64,000 nt of DNA from Colivivens sp963594655 (GTDB taxonomy: Bacteria; Bacteroidota; Bacteroidia; Bacteroidales; Bacteroidaceae), in NCBI GenBank assembly GCA_963594655.1, contig CAVBFD010000001.1:1-64000 (forward strand), given 5' to 3'. Below, one piece after another: positions 34,625 to 43,401 of the stretch. Made by a program: the position numbers and the translations under genes. The stretch's first letter is position 1; every line of letters begins with the position of its first letter. The notes beneath the pieces are model-generated. The model was not told the origin of the DNA and made no database searches. It saw only the letters and a list, made by a program, of their open reading frames with translations.

Positions 34625-37133
34625 ATTGGGCAGCCTTCTCGCTTTGTCTTATATAATTGAAACTTGCGTCACGGCAAAGCCGCACGGGATACAGGCTACG
34701 GTCATCGTTGTCGTCAATGACCTGCCGCCACGTGTAGTTGGGTGAGATGATAAGCACTGTGACTTCATCCCAATCATCTCTGGCGACCACGAAGCATTGC
34801 TCGCCGTTGTAGCGTAGCTCCCTATGATTATCGCTAAACCAGTCATTGCTCAGGACATCGTAAGTGGCGTAGTAGCCCACGAACTGCGCCTCGAAGCCCG
34901 ACTGCTGTCCGGCGAACAGCGACTTCAGGTGCCCGCCTACATACTGCTGCAAGTCGGTCAAGTCGCTGCGACGTGGATAATACCAGAGTCTGTTCCATCG
35001 CTCATCATAGGAGTACACGGCTTTATTGACACCATACGAACCCCCATTCCTGAACTCGCATAGGAGTAGCATGTCGAGGCCTGTGTCGAAATCGTCGTAT
35101 TTGGGGTCATAGCCGGCGACTCGAGCATAGAGCATATAGTTAATATCTTTCAAATCTCTATCCCACCCGATCTCATGGCTCCACTGCGGAGCGTCCGTCG
35201 TGTTCATGTTGCGGCGCGTCCAGTACATGGAACCTAACTTTACCACAGGATAGCTGACGTCGTAGAAGGTTCTATTACTATTATCCCAGTAGAAGTAGTG
35301 CAAGGTCAAGTAGTTGTAGTAGCGCAAGGTCAAGTAGTGGCTTTGTGTGGTCAGCTGGACGTTGCGCAGCGGCACGCCCATGTCGGTGGGGTAGAGCGAG
35401 CCGTGGAGGTAGTAGATGGTGTCGAGGTGGTCGGTGGAGCCGTAGCCGTCGATGGGGTTGACATAGACGTCGCTGCCGCCAAAGACGAGCCACGCGGGGC
35501 GGTTGCCCTCGCCGTCGCCTGGGAAGAGGCCCTGCGTGATGCGCGTGGTACCATTGACGATGGGATAGACCACGGTGATGCGGCGGTCGGCGCGGACGGT
35601 GGGTACATACTCGTTGCACACCTCGGCGATGGGCACGGCCTCGCTGGAGCCGCTGGGCTTGGCATAGACGAGGCGCACGAGCGTGGAGTCGGGCGAGGTG
35701 CTGAAGTCCATGAGGGCAGAGGTGAGCGGCAGGCGGTAGTTGTCGAAGCCCAGCTCCTTGTCGGAGAAGTTGTTCCTCTCCTGTTCGGCCATGCCGACGA
35801 CCTGCGCCATCACCTCGCGGCTAATGGTCTGGTCGGCGAACACGTCCCAGATGGGGATGAAGCGGAAGCTGACAACGCCGAGGTTCTTGCGCTGGTTGCC
35901 GTCGTTCATGGCGGAGCTGGTGATGGTGCTGATCCAGTTGTCGAGTTCCGTGCCACTGAGCGAGCCGCCCGTGGAGAGCTGCTTCACGCGGTTCTCCAAG
36001 GCGGTGCGTGCCGCCTTCGACCCGCCGCTGATGGTGATGGCACCCTGGGCGGAGAAACTGCTGGAGACGCTGCTCTCGGAAGAGGAGGACGAGGACGAGG
36101 AACTTCGGCCAAAGACCTTGCGGCTGACCGTCTCGGCCGTCTCGGTGAGGGTGGTCACGTCATCGCGCTGGTAGCACGCCACGAGGTCGATGGCACCGCC
36201 GAGGGAGGCCTGCACCACGATGTGGGTGCCGTAGGTGTTGAGCATGTCGCGGATGGCACGGGCGCGGGTGGCGTCGTTGGCGGCACCCGTGATGTTGCGG
36301 TAGGCTTTGTAGAAGTCGTCGGTGAAGGGCAGGTCGCCGCTGCTGACCAGCTCCTTGTTGTGGAGCAGGTAGCGCAGGTTGCCCTCGTCCATGGTGCGCG
36401 AGCCGACGATGCGGTTGATGCGCGCATAGCTGTAGCACTGCTCACTGGTAGAGTGGGTGGAGACCTTCGTGAAGCGCTTGACGGTCTTCTTGTAGAACAG
36501 GGCGTTGACCTTCGTCTCGGTGGTCTTGGTCAGGACGGACTGCATCTCGACGAGCGAGCGGGCGGTATAAACTTCCATGTCCTCCTCGCCGCGCACGGCA
36601 TCCTGCACGGACACCACGCCGCTCAGGTAGTCAAGCGCTTGCAGACGGGCCACGCTGATGACCGAGCGGCGCAGGCTGGCCTCGCTCATGTAGTCGTCGA
36701 AGCAGCTGAAGCCCTGGCCTATGTGCCAGTCGTTGTCGGCGTTGCTGCCGTCGTCGCCCTCCTGTGTCAGCACCACTTGCCGCTGCGAGCCGTCGGCCTG
36801 GCAGGTGAGGGTGAGGGTGGCGTCGCGGGTGGTGCCGCGCTCGTTGGCATCGGGCAGCACGTCGAAGAGACCGTCGGAGGGCAGGGTGTCGGCATCGAGC
36901 GTCAGCCAGTCGGCATCGGTGGAGAGCGTGATGGTGGCTCCCGCCGGCACGTCGCCGCTGAGGGTGATGCCCACGGTGTTGTAGTGATGCTCGGCGCTCA
37001 GCAGATCGCCCTCGCTGACCTCGGCTTGCCAAGGGGTGCCGCCCGTGGGGTAGTCGTCATCGTCGTCGTGGCAAGCGGCGAGTGCCAACAAGCAGACGGC
37101 GAGCAGGGGGATGATGAGGCGGTTATTCCACAT
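34611..37133 (-). CDS. MACPF-domain lipoprotein 3 (BACON-like domain, Ser-rich loop, extra C-terminal module)
   Basis: The 840-residue product has a lipoprotein signal with Cys21 followed by HDDDDD. Residues about 35-125 resemble a BACON beta-sandwich (TLSTDADWLTLDADTL; RDATLTLTCQADGSQRQVVL). The MACPF domain follows, with the signature NTYGTHIVVQASLGG (about 297-311). Just after it a run of Ser residues (about 341-355) interrupts the domain. Residues about 500-640 share a block with MACPF protein 2 (VVYPIVNGTTRITQGL), and the last 200 residues contain VVKLGSMYWTRRNMNTTDA, similar to FISUMP-type domains of Bacteroidetes. MACPF proteins form pores; in Bacteroides the related BSAPs kill sister strains. 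It overlaps neighbours on both sides in the operon. Confidence 0.83.
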   Translation of the reverse strand: MWNNRLIIPLLAVCLLALAACHDDDDDYPTGGTPWQAEVSEGDLLSAEHHYNTVGITLSGDVPAGATITLSTDADWLTLDADTLPSDGLFDVLPDANERGTTRDATLTLTCQADGSQRQVVLTQEGDDGSNADNDWHIGQGFSCFDDYMSEASLRRSVISVARLQALDYLSGVVSVQDAVRGEEDMEVYTARSLVEMQSVLTKTTETKVNALFYKKTVKRFTKVSTHSTSEQCYSYARINRIVGSRTMDEGNLRYLLHNKELVSSGDLPFTDDFYKAYRNITGAANDATRARAIRDMLNTYGTHIVVQASLGGAIDLVACYQRDDVTTLTETAETVSRKVFGRSSSSSSSSSESSVSSSFSAQGAITISGGSKAARTALENRVKQLSTGGSLSGTELDNWISTITSSAMNDGNQRKNLGVVSFRFIPIWDVFADQTISREVMAQVVGMAEQERNNFSDKELGFDNYRLPLTSALMDFSTSPDSTLVRLVYAKPSGSSEAVPIAEVCNEYVPTVRADRRITVVYPIVNGTTRITQGLFPGDGEGNRPAWLVFGGSDVYVNPIDGYGSTDHLDTIYYLHGSLYPTDMGVPLRNVQLTTQSHYLTLRYYNYLTLHYFYWDNSNRTFYDVSYPVVKLGSMYWTRRNMNTTDAPQWSHEIGWDRDLKDINYMLYARVAGYDPKYDDFDTGLDMLLLCEFRNGGSYGVNKAVYSYDERWNRLWYYPRRSDLTDLQQYVGGHLKSLFAGQQSGFEAQFVGYYATYDVLSNDWFSDNHRELRYNGEQCFVVARDDWDEVTVLIISPNYTWRQVIDDNDDRSLYPVRLCRDASFNYIRQSEKAAQYGTP

Positions 37134-38883
37134 AGCGCATTTCTTTGGGGTTATAGATGTAGATGTAGTCGTTGTCGCGTTTCATCATTTCGGTTTGTTT
37201 GTCGTAGCTCCAATTAGGTATGCCCATTATCGTGTTGTTCCCTTTGCTTGCGGGTAGGTAAAAATGGCTGCCAATCTTCTTTACAGCATACCGTTGGGCG
37301 TTGCTGTTAGAGGTGCCGTCTGGTAGGAATGGCGTGTCACTTTCAATTCCAAGCAGCAGATGACCTGCATTGTAGCTGATATTTTCATAGGCGGTGAACC
37401 CAGGCACGCCTGCGGTGATGTAGACAGTGGTAGGCTTTGCCTGTTCGCCGAGGTCGGTGACAGAACACCGTTCGCCGCGCCATGCCACGCGGTAGGCGTG
37501 TCCATTGTGGTAGGTGAGACCATTGGCCAACTGTATGCGCCCTTCATAGATGGGATAGATGATGCGCACATACTCAGAAGAATCTATTTCATTCACCAGC
37601 TCTTTGCAGATGGTGGCTATATGGTGACCAGCGAAGATGATATCGGTGACGGCAGGGTTTGTAGATGACATTCTAGAGGTGTAGCGGTCATAGACAAACT
37701 CAGCGGATACTTTCTTGTTCTTATCGTATGGAAACGACACGTTGACGAAGTTGCGATTGCCCATGAGGTCGATGAGGTCCTGCACGTCGCCGTCGATGAC
37801 AGCAGACAACCGCTGGTAAGCTACGGGGTCGTTTACTAATTCATAGATGGGCGTGAAGTCCATGTCGATGACGGCGGCGGTGGACTTGGTGAAGTCGTTG
37901 GCGTCGAACACCACGCTCTTCTGCCACAGTGCCATCACCGACGTGTCGGTAGCAGCCACGCTGTAGGCGCTGAGGTTGGTCAGGCGGTCGAGCAGGCTCA
38001 CGTCGCCGCCACGGACGGTGATGTTGCAACGCGCGTCTTGCAGGAACTCATAGTCGGCAGAGGTCTTGTTCGATGCCCAGGCCCCCTTGAAGAGGCCGGC
38101 GAGTACGTCGGCGCTGAGCTCCACGTCCATCTCCTCCTTCGTCTTGAACCGTTTCTCGTTGACCTGCACCAGCACGTCGAGCGACCCTCCCATCTCGGCA
38201 GCCGTCACCACATGGGTGCCATAGACGTTGATGAACGAATCGACGCAGGCCTGCCACTGGCTCTCGGGTGCGGCGGCCACCTGACGAACGGCCTCGCGGA
38301 ACGGCGCGGTGAGCACCTCGGGATGCTCTTGGGCCACCTCCGCCACGGCGTAGGCATCCATACGGTAGGTGCCGCTGGTCACATTGTCGGAGGCTTGCAC
38401 GATGAGGCAATCCTCCACGCCGTCCTCGAAGATGTTGCACTTGGCTTTCGCCTCGCCGCCGCCTATCAGCGTGATCTTGGCCTCGGCGGTGGCCTTGAGG
38501 AAAGCGTTCTGCACATACTCGGTGACGGAGTGATAGACGCTGCCACTGGCGCTGACCTGCTGCTCGTTGTTCACGGTGTAGAGGAAATATGCGGAAGAGT
38601 CGGCCAGGCGGTTCAGCTCGTCGCGGTTCACCACTTGGCAGCGCACGTCGTCGATGGAGCAGTCGCGGCCCTCAAGGGCGTTGTAGCTGTAGCCCACGGC
38701 GTGGTCGCGCAGGAAGTACGCTTGGGTTTGCGCACGGGTCAGCACCTCCGGAGAGTGCCACACGGAGGCTGCCCCCGCGCCGTCGTCGGGCGCGAGGGGT
38801 AGCTCCGTCAGGTCGTCGCTGCATGCAGCCAAGCACAGCAGCAGGGCGGTGGCGAGGATGTGCGCTGTCTTAGTCCGTGTCAT
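37123..38883 (-). CDS. MACPF-domain lipoprotein 2
   Basis: The 586-residue product has a lipoprotein signal (LATALLLCLAAC, Cys21) followed by SDDL. Unlike its two paralogues it has no BACON-like domain. The MACPF domain occupies about residues 45-400, with the signature NVYGTHVVTAAEMGG (about 217-231) matching the family pattern Y-G-T-H-x(6)-GG. A C-terminal beta-rich module (about 430-586) includes VRIIYPIYEGRIQLANGL, homologous in appearance to the module of MACPF protein 3, and could bind a receptor. Its start overlaps the stop of MACPF gene 1 (TAATG), and its end overlaps MACPF gene 3 by 11 bases. A pore-forming role is inferred from the family. Confidence 0.85.
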   Translation of the reverse strand: MTRTKTAHILATALLLCLAACSDDLTELPLAPDDGAGAASVWHSPEVLTRAQTQAYFLRDHAVGYSYNALEGRDCSIDDVRCQVVNRDELNRLADSSAYFLYTVNNEQQVSASGSVYHSVTEYVQNAFLKATAEAKITLIGGGEAKAKCNIFEDGVEDCLIVQASDNVTSGTYRMDAYAVAEVAQEHPEVLTAPFREAVRQVAAAPESQWQACVDSFINVYGTHVVTAAEMGGSLDVLVQVNEKRFKTKEEMDVELSADVLAGLFKGAWASNKTSADYEFLQDARCNITVRGGDVSLLDRLTNLSAYSVAATDTSVMALWQKSVVFDANDFTKSTAAVIDMDFTPIYELVNDPVAYQRLSAVIDGDVQDLIDLMGNRNFVNVSFPYDKNKKVSAEFVYDRYTSRMSSTNPAVTDIIFAGHHIATICKELVNEIDSSEYVRIIYPIYEGRIQLANGLTYHNGHAYRVAWRGERCSVTDLGEQAKPTTVYITAGVPGFTAYENISYNAGHLLLGIESDTPFLPDGTSNSNAQRYAVKKIGSHFYLPASKGNNTIMGIPNWSYDKQTEMMKRDNDYIYIYNPKEMRYVE

Positions 38884-40334
38884 TATTCAATGCCAAAAGT
38901 CTTGTAAGCCTCGGGGTAGTTCTTCTTTATCCACTCGCGCACGGCCTCGCTCTTGTCGCCGCCGAAGAACTCCCAGATGGGCGTGACGGTCAGGCGGGTG
39001 TACGACAACGTCTTGCTGTTGTCGGCATTGATGCTGCGCATCCACGCGCTGATCTTGTCGTGTACAGTCAGGTCCGCATCGTCGCCATCCGAGCGGATGC
39101 TGGAAAGGGCAACGCTCACGTCGTCCTGCGTCTCCTTGCTCCCGCCTGAGATGTTGAAGCGGTAGGCACTGTTCCTCAGCACGGTGATGGCATCCTTCTG
39201 ATAAGAAACCTCCACGCCGGCGCTCAGTTTCAGCAAACCGCTGTCCACTTTCGCCTTCACCGTCGCCGTGTCCACATGCAATATGTCGGCCACAGAGTCC
39301 ACGTCATACTTCATCTGCAAGGCGATGTCGCCGCCAAGCCGACATTCGGAGACCACCGCCAAGCCGTAGGTGTTGACAAGGTTGCTGATGGCTTCGCTGG
39401 TGGCAATGCTGTCGGGGGTTTGCTGGGCGTAGGCTTTCTCCACTTTCTTCTTGGCGTCACGGAAGCCCTTTGAGAGCAGCGACAGCCACAGTTTCTTCTC
39501 ATCATCACTCGGGGCGTTTTTGGCATCCTCGCAGAGCGCCACAATGGAAGGAATGTCTGTACTGGCAGTAGCCACGTTGTAGGTGGCTGCGTAGTTGTAT
39601 TCGTCGGTGAGGCTGGTCTTGCTCTCGTCGCCGTGATACGCGCCGCCGATGTGCATCTTGAACTTGCCGTAAGAAATGTCGAACGAGAGGGCGACGCCCA
39701 GACTGTCCTTCTTCGTTTCCACACTGTCGATGACGCTCCCTTCAGCTTGTGCGCTGGCCGAGGCATCGTAGGTGAACAGGTAGCCGTATTCATCGGCATC
39801 TGCCTCCAGCAACCTCTTCACCGCGCCGAGATTGACAACGGCTTTCCTCGTCGGCGAGAATTTGCTAAGGTCGTAGCCCATGCCTATGCCCTTATTTGCG
39901 GCTATGGTTGTGTATGCGATGGCCGCATCATCGTTTGCCACTGCTTCGCCTTGGTAGGTGGGACGTTGTACCACAGCTACCTCACGTGTCTGGTCACCAG
40001 CCTTGATAGTCAGCGTGGTGCTACGGCTTTCGGCAGACCCGAAGTTGGCATCGATGTTCACCAGTACCTTGTCGTTGCCCGAACCTGAAGTCGTTGGCAG
40101 ATAAAGCCACTCCTCAGCTTCCTCTGGCACGGTGATGGTCCATGAGTCGTTGGAGGTGATGCCGAGGGTCGTCACCAATCCGTCTATTTCTGCAGAGATT
40201 CCGGTCGCAATCAAATTGTCGTCTACTTCAAGTTGTGTGGTAAAGTCGTCGTCGCTGCACGACGTGAATGCTGCAGGCATACACAGTACGGTGATTGCCA
40301 TCAGCGAATTTTGGATTAAATGCTTTGTTCTCAT
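38883..40334 (-). CDS. MACPF-domain lipoprotein 1 with altered signature
   Basis: The first gene of the operon encodes 483 residues with a lipoprotein signal (Cys26) followed by SDDDF. Residues about 36-125 are a BACON-like domain (TSNDSWTITVPEEAEEWLYL; STTLTIKAGDQTREVAVVQR). The MACPF-like domain spans about 150-465; at the signature position it reads NTYGLAVVSECRLGG (about 319-333), so the conserved Thr-His is replaced by Leu-Ala while Tyr-Gly and Gly-Gly remain. Compared with its neighbours it lacks the C-terminal module. It could be a helper or regulatory subunit rather than a full pore former; that is inference. A -7 promoter element lies about 100 bases upstream. Confidence 0.78.
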   Translation of the reverse strand: MRTKHLIQNSLMAITVLCMPAAFTSCSDDDFTTQLEVDDNLIATGISAEIDGLVTTLGITSNDSWTITVPEEAEEWLYLPTTSGSGNDKVLVNIDANFGSAESRSTTLTIKAGDQTREVAVVQRPTYQGEAVANDDAAIAYTTIAANKGIGMGYDLSKFSPTRKAVVNLGAVKRLLEADADEYGYLFTYDASASAQAEGSVIDSVETKKDSLGVALSFDISYGKFKMHIGGAYHGDESKTSLTDEYNYAATYNVATASTDIPSIVALCEDAKNAPSDDEKKLWLSLLSKGFRDAKKKVEKAYAQQTPDSIATSEAISNLVNTYGLAVVSECRLGGDIALQMKYDVDSVADILHVDTATVKAKVDSGLLKLSAGVEVSYQKDAITVLRNSAYRFNISGGSKETQDDVSVALSSIRSDGDDADLTVHDKISAWMRSINADNSKTLSYTRLTVTPIWEFFGGDKSEAVREWIKKNYPEAYKTFGIE

Positions 40335-40434
40335 TTTTCTTGTAAATTTGTGGTTTGTATCCAGTAACTATGCCAGTTCTTGTAATCTATATAGGAGTAT
40401 GCCTCCACTGGCTTTCTTCAAATGCCATGCACGG

Positions 40435-40442
40435 CAAAGGTA
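40435..40442 (-). promoter_or_regulatory. Promoter -7 element for the MACPF operon
   Basis: TACCTTTG on the minus strand, 100 bases before the first MACPF gene. There is no good TTTG at the -33 spacing, which may mean activator dependence or a weak promoter. Confidence 0.5.
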
Positions 40443-40543
40443 AGACTTTTTTACTTATGATTTACTTCGTTTTCGTGTTTTGTGTTGCCGTTTAATATTA
40501 ATTAATAATGTCATAGTAATTTGTAACTACGTGAATTCAATGC

Positions 40544-41481
40544 CTATGGCTTCTTGATTCGATGTCTTAAATATCCATATGAACATGACAAGCCCCAAGG
40601 AATAAATAAAGCGCATAACAATAAAACAACCAATGCAGTAGTATATCCCAAAGACCGCATATCAAATAAACCAATCAACAGATTTATCACAAATTGGTGC
40701 AACAGATAAATTGTGAATGACTCCTTTGACAAACTCTTTCCGAGGATTCCAAGATTGGTGCGTGGGAATAATAAACAAACTAATACATACGCTGAAAATG
40801 AAATGGTAAGCATTTTGAGCGTCCACATGAAATAGAAATAGATGAAGTCAACGCACATTAAAAACCACAATATTACCCCCCCCCTGCTATGATAAGAGAC
40901 AGGCATTTATGCCTTTTAATCAGACTGTCCACTTGGAATTTGTTCATCAAAAAGCCTCCGAGGAACACTGGGTAATAAAAACAGAATTCTGAAAATGTAC
41001 GGAAATGAGTAAATTTCGCTAATACAAACATTACAAGTAGGCAAAACCCAAGCAATGTCCAGGGTCGTTTCACGTAGAATGTCGCGCCTGTTATCATGAG
41101 GCACAGGAATAGCATCGGCAAATACCACAAGTGAGTACCATTTATCCCAGACGGCCAATTGGAATACATATATGAGCTAAAAAATGCGACATAGACACAT
41201 CCCCAAAACAGACAAGGCAGCAATATCCGTTTAACCTTCTTCGTAAAGAGGTGGGTATAGGTCTCGTTCTTCTTTGTCTGGTAATAGAGTACATAGCCTG
41301 AAATGAAGGTAAACACACCCAGACCAAGATTTTTTGCCATCCCACTGAATGTATTGGCGATTGAAGGGATGTCACCACCTATTTCATGATTGGGAGGCCA
41401 ACCACAAAAGGCACACATACAATGATGTAAAACTATGGCAAGTATAGCCACGTTACGCAAGTAAAGAATTGTTTGATTCAT
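40544..41481 (-). CDS. Acyltransferase-3 family protein, interrupted at a G9 tract (probably phase variable)
   Basis: The gene is in two frames: an N-terminal part of 202 residues (start 41481) and a C-terminal part in another frame down to 40544. They meet at nine consecutive G on the coding strand (40876-40884); with nine G the first part ends right after the tract (IIAGGG, stop), whereas ten or seven G would join the frames into a protein of about 312 residues. The product is a multi-helix membrane protein with acyltransferase-3 features: AILAIVLHHCMCAF with an HH pair near the N-terminus, FTFISGYVLYYQTKK, GTHLWYLPMLF and a late FTIYLLHQF. Such enzymes O-acetylate surface glycans. Base composition is clearly AT-richer than the neighbours, suggesting transfer. 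A sequencing error in the homopolymer is the main alternative. Confidence 0.82.
40876..40884 (-). repeat. Homopolymer G9 tract inside the acyltransferase gene
   Basis: Nine C on the plus strand (nine G on the coding strand). Tracts of this length slip during replication and are a known basis of on/off switching of surface genes. Confidence 0.95.
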
Positions 41482-41509
41482 ATATAACGATTCTTTGGTG
41501 AAATGAATT

Positions 41510-42535
41510 TCATCTCAATATACTGACTGTCCTTGCCACGGCCTCTTTGAAGGAATATTTCGCAGCAAAGCCTAATGACTCCAACTTTGTGCTGTCAAGG
41601 ATGGCATTCACGGCGATGCTGTAACCTTTGTTCTCCGTTTCTGAAGGCAAGTCGAATACCACTTGCTTCCCGGCTATGTCAGCACATGTCTGTGCGAAAT
41701 CACGCAGATGCACATTGGTTTGCGAGGCACTTACATTGTACGCCTCACCATTCTTGCCGTGAAGCAAGATATACAGCAATGCCTTTACAGCCTCAGCCGC
41801 ATATATATAAGAGTAGTATTGTTCTCCTTTGCTCTTCAGTACAATATCCTCATGGTGCAGAGCCTTGAGGAGAAACTGCGACGACGCCTTTGTGTCTGTC
41901 ATAAGCATCGTGGGTCCGAATATCCGGCAAAGTCTCGCTATCTTTACTTCAACGCCTCTTTCTGCCGCATAGGACTGGCACAGAGCCTCGGATGACCGTT
42001 TCGACTCTGGATAGCAAGATCGCGCATTCGACAGATTTAGAAGTCCATTGTCCGGTTCGGAGAAGGCATTGTCGTTTACGGCGTTGCCGTATATCTCCAC
42101 AGATGAGGGATAAAGTACCTCCGCACCACACCGCTCTGCCAGTTCCAAGGCGTTCTTGGCACCAAGCACATTGATGAGAGTCGTCTCCACGGGATATTGG
42201 GAATATGCCATCGGATGGGTGTTGCTTGCCAAGGGAATCACATAGTCCACTTGCAGGTCATCACCGAAAGGCATACAAACATCCTGTTCTATAAACGTGA
42301 AGGCAGGATTGTCAAAATACTCTCCCAGACGATTTGCCGCCTTTTCCTTGTTGCGCCCTACGGCAAACACTTTTAAGCCGGGTAATGTCATCAGAGTGTC
42401 TATCAACATCACTCCAACCATACCCGTGGCACCAGTGATGAGGAAACGTTTGTCATTCAACCGGTCTATATCGGGAATCTGTTTTACATATTCCACGTCC
42501 TCATTATAGAGAGGGGATTTCTTCCATTCCAACAT
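41510..42535 (-). CDS. NAD-dependent epimerase/dehydratase (extended SDR)
   Basis: This 341-residue protein is an extended short-chain dehydrogenase. FLITGATGMVGVMLID (about 31-46) is the NAD(P)-binding GxxGxxG motif, VDYVIPLASNTHP holds the conserved stretch before the active site, PSSVEIYG provides the Ser, and the YPESK (about 176-180) gives the catalytic Tyr-Lys pair. Members act on nucleotide sugars. The substrate is not evident. It lies 18 bases before the cytidylyltransferase stop, in a minus-strand set cytidylyltransferase - epimerase - acyltransferase that probably builds or modifies a surface glycan. In some capsule loci an SDR reductase works with a TarI-like enzyme to make CDP-ribitol, but this one looks more like an epimerase. 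Confidence 0.85.
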   Translation of the reverse strand: MLEWKKSPLYNEDVEYVKQIPDIDRLNDKRFLITGATGMVGVMLIDTLMTLPGLKVFAVGRNKEKAANRLGEYFDNPAFTFIEQDVCMPFGDDLQVDYVIPLASNTHPMAYSQYPVETTLINVLGAKNALELAERCGAEVLYPSSVEIYGNAVNDNAFSEPDNGLLNLSNARSCYPESKRSSEALCQSYAAERGVEVKIARLCRIFGPTMLMTDTKASSQFLLKALHHEDIVLKSKGEQYYSYIYAAEAVKALLYILLHGKNGEAYNVSASQTNVHLRDFAQTCADIAGKQVVFDLPSETENKGYSIAVNAILDSTKLESLGFAAKYSFKEAVARTVSILR

Positions 42536-42552
42536 ACCTGTAGGCCTTTGAG

Positions 42553-43269
42553 TTAAGATTGTTTCTTCTGGTTCGTGAGATACCCCTTGAACATCTCAAG
42601 GTCATCCTGCGTGGTCAACTTGATATTCTTGTCACTGCCGGCCGCAAAATGAAGGGTGACCCCCAGTTCCACCATCATGGTGTTGGTGTATGACGATCCG
42701 TAAATGCCTGTTTCTTTTTCAAACGCCTCATGGTACTTCTCGTCAATAAGGTCGAACCTGTAAGCCTGTGGTGTGGACACACGGCGTATTCTCTCACGTG
42801 GAATATACTTAGTGGTGGTACTCTCGTCCTTCTCGTCAACAACGAATATCTGTTCATTGTAGGGCATAGAAGTGACGGCATTGCCATACTGCTCTGCCTT
42901 GCGGACGACATCCGTAAGCACAGACGGCTCTATCAGGGGGCGTATGCCGTCATGCACGATGATGATGTCTTCGTCAGCGCACTGTCCTTCAAGATTGTAT
43001 ACACCATTGCGTATGGATTCTTGACCGGTGTCGCCACCCTTCACTATCCATTTCAGTTTGGTGATGCCATACTGCTTGGCGTATGCGCTTACAACCGTTT
43101 CCCAACCGTCTATGCACACCACTTCAATGGCATCCACCAAAGGATGGTTCTGGAAGCCTTCGAGGGTGTAGAGAAGAATCGGCTTGTCGTATATGTTTAT
43201 GAACTGCTTGGGAATGTCCATCCCCATACGGTTGCCCGCCCCTCCTGCTATGATAATCGCTATATTCAT
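42553..43269 (-). CDS. TarI/IspD-like cytidylyltransferase
   Basis: From the Met at 43269 the protein has 238 residues. It begins MNIAIIIAGGAGNRMG followed by PKQF, the CTP-binding loop of the IspD/TarI family; the GG-x-G-x-RMG form is closer to TarI (ribitol-5-phosphate cytidylyltransferase) than to housekeeping IspD (AAGxGxRM). IVHDGIRPLIEPS, VSTPQAYRFDLI and the C-terminal IKLTTQDDLEMF are family blocks. A longer frame upstream is non-coding in appearance and covers the promoter. Location with an SDR gene and a LicD gene favours supply of a CDP-polyol for LicD, but a role as IspD in the MEP pathway cannot be ruled out; no other ispD is in the window. Confidence 0.82.
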   Translation of the reverse strand: MNIAIIIAGGAGNRMGMDIPKQFINIYDKPILLYTLEGFQNHPLVDAIEVVCIDGWETVVSAYAKQYGITKLKWIVKGGDTGQESIRNGVYNLEGQCADEDIIIVHDGIRPLIEPSVLTDVVRKAEQYGNAVTSMPYNEQIFVVDEKDESTTTKYIPRERIRRVSTPQAYRFDLIDEKYHEAFEKETGIYGSSYTNTMMVELGVTLHFAAGSDKNIKLTTQDDLEMFKGYLTNQKKQS

Positions 43270-43326
43270 CAGCTTGTCTTGTATTATAAATCCGCATTGA
43301 CGTGTCATTACAGCACACGTGGGGTA

Positions 43327-43356
43327 CAAAGTTAGTGTATTTTTAATAACGTCAAC
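43327..43356 (-). promoter_or_regulatory. Promoter for the cytidylyltransferase operon
   Basis: Minus strand: GTTG (43353-43356), 18 bases, TAACTTTG (43327-43334), about 58 bases before the start at 43269. This supports the short start. Confidence 0.65.
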
Positions 43357-43401
43357 GCTCCAATTCGTATATTTTTCATAACTTCGCACATTATAATATA
43401 T

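Noticed and set aside
35298..37217. A 639-codon open frame on the plus strand opposite MACPF gene 3
   Set aside because: It is the antisense shadow of a GC-rich real gene: its composition is skewed to Val/Gly/Ala/His/Asp, it has no recognisable domain, and the minus-strand frame has a signal peptide and MACPF signature.
38883..40334. Ordinary SusD/SusE-type glycan-binding lipoprotein, suggested by the BACON-like domain
   Set aside because: No SusC or SusD gene is nearby, and the remainder of the protein lines up with MACPF neighbours including Tyr-Gly and Gly-Gly of the signature.
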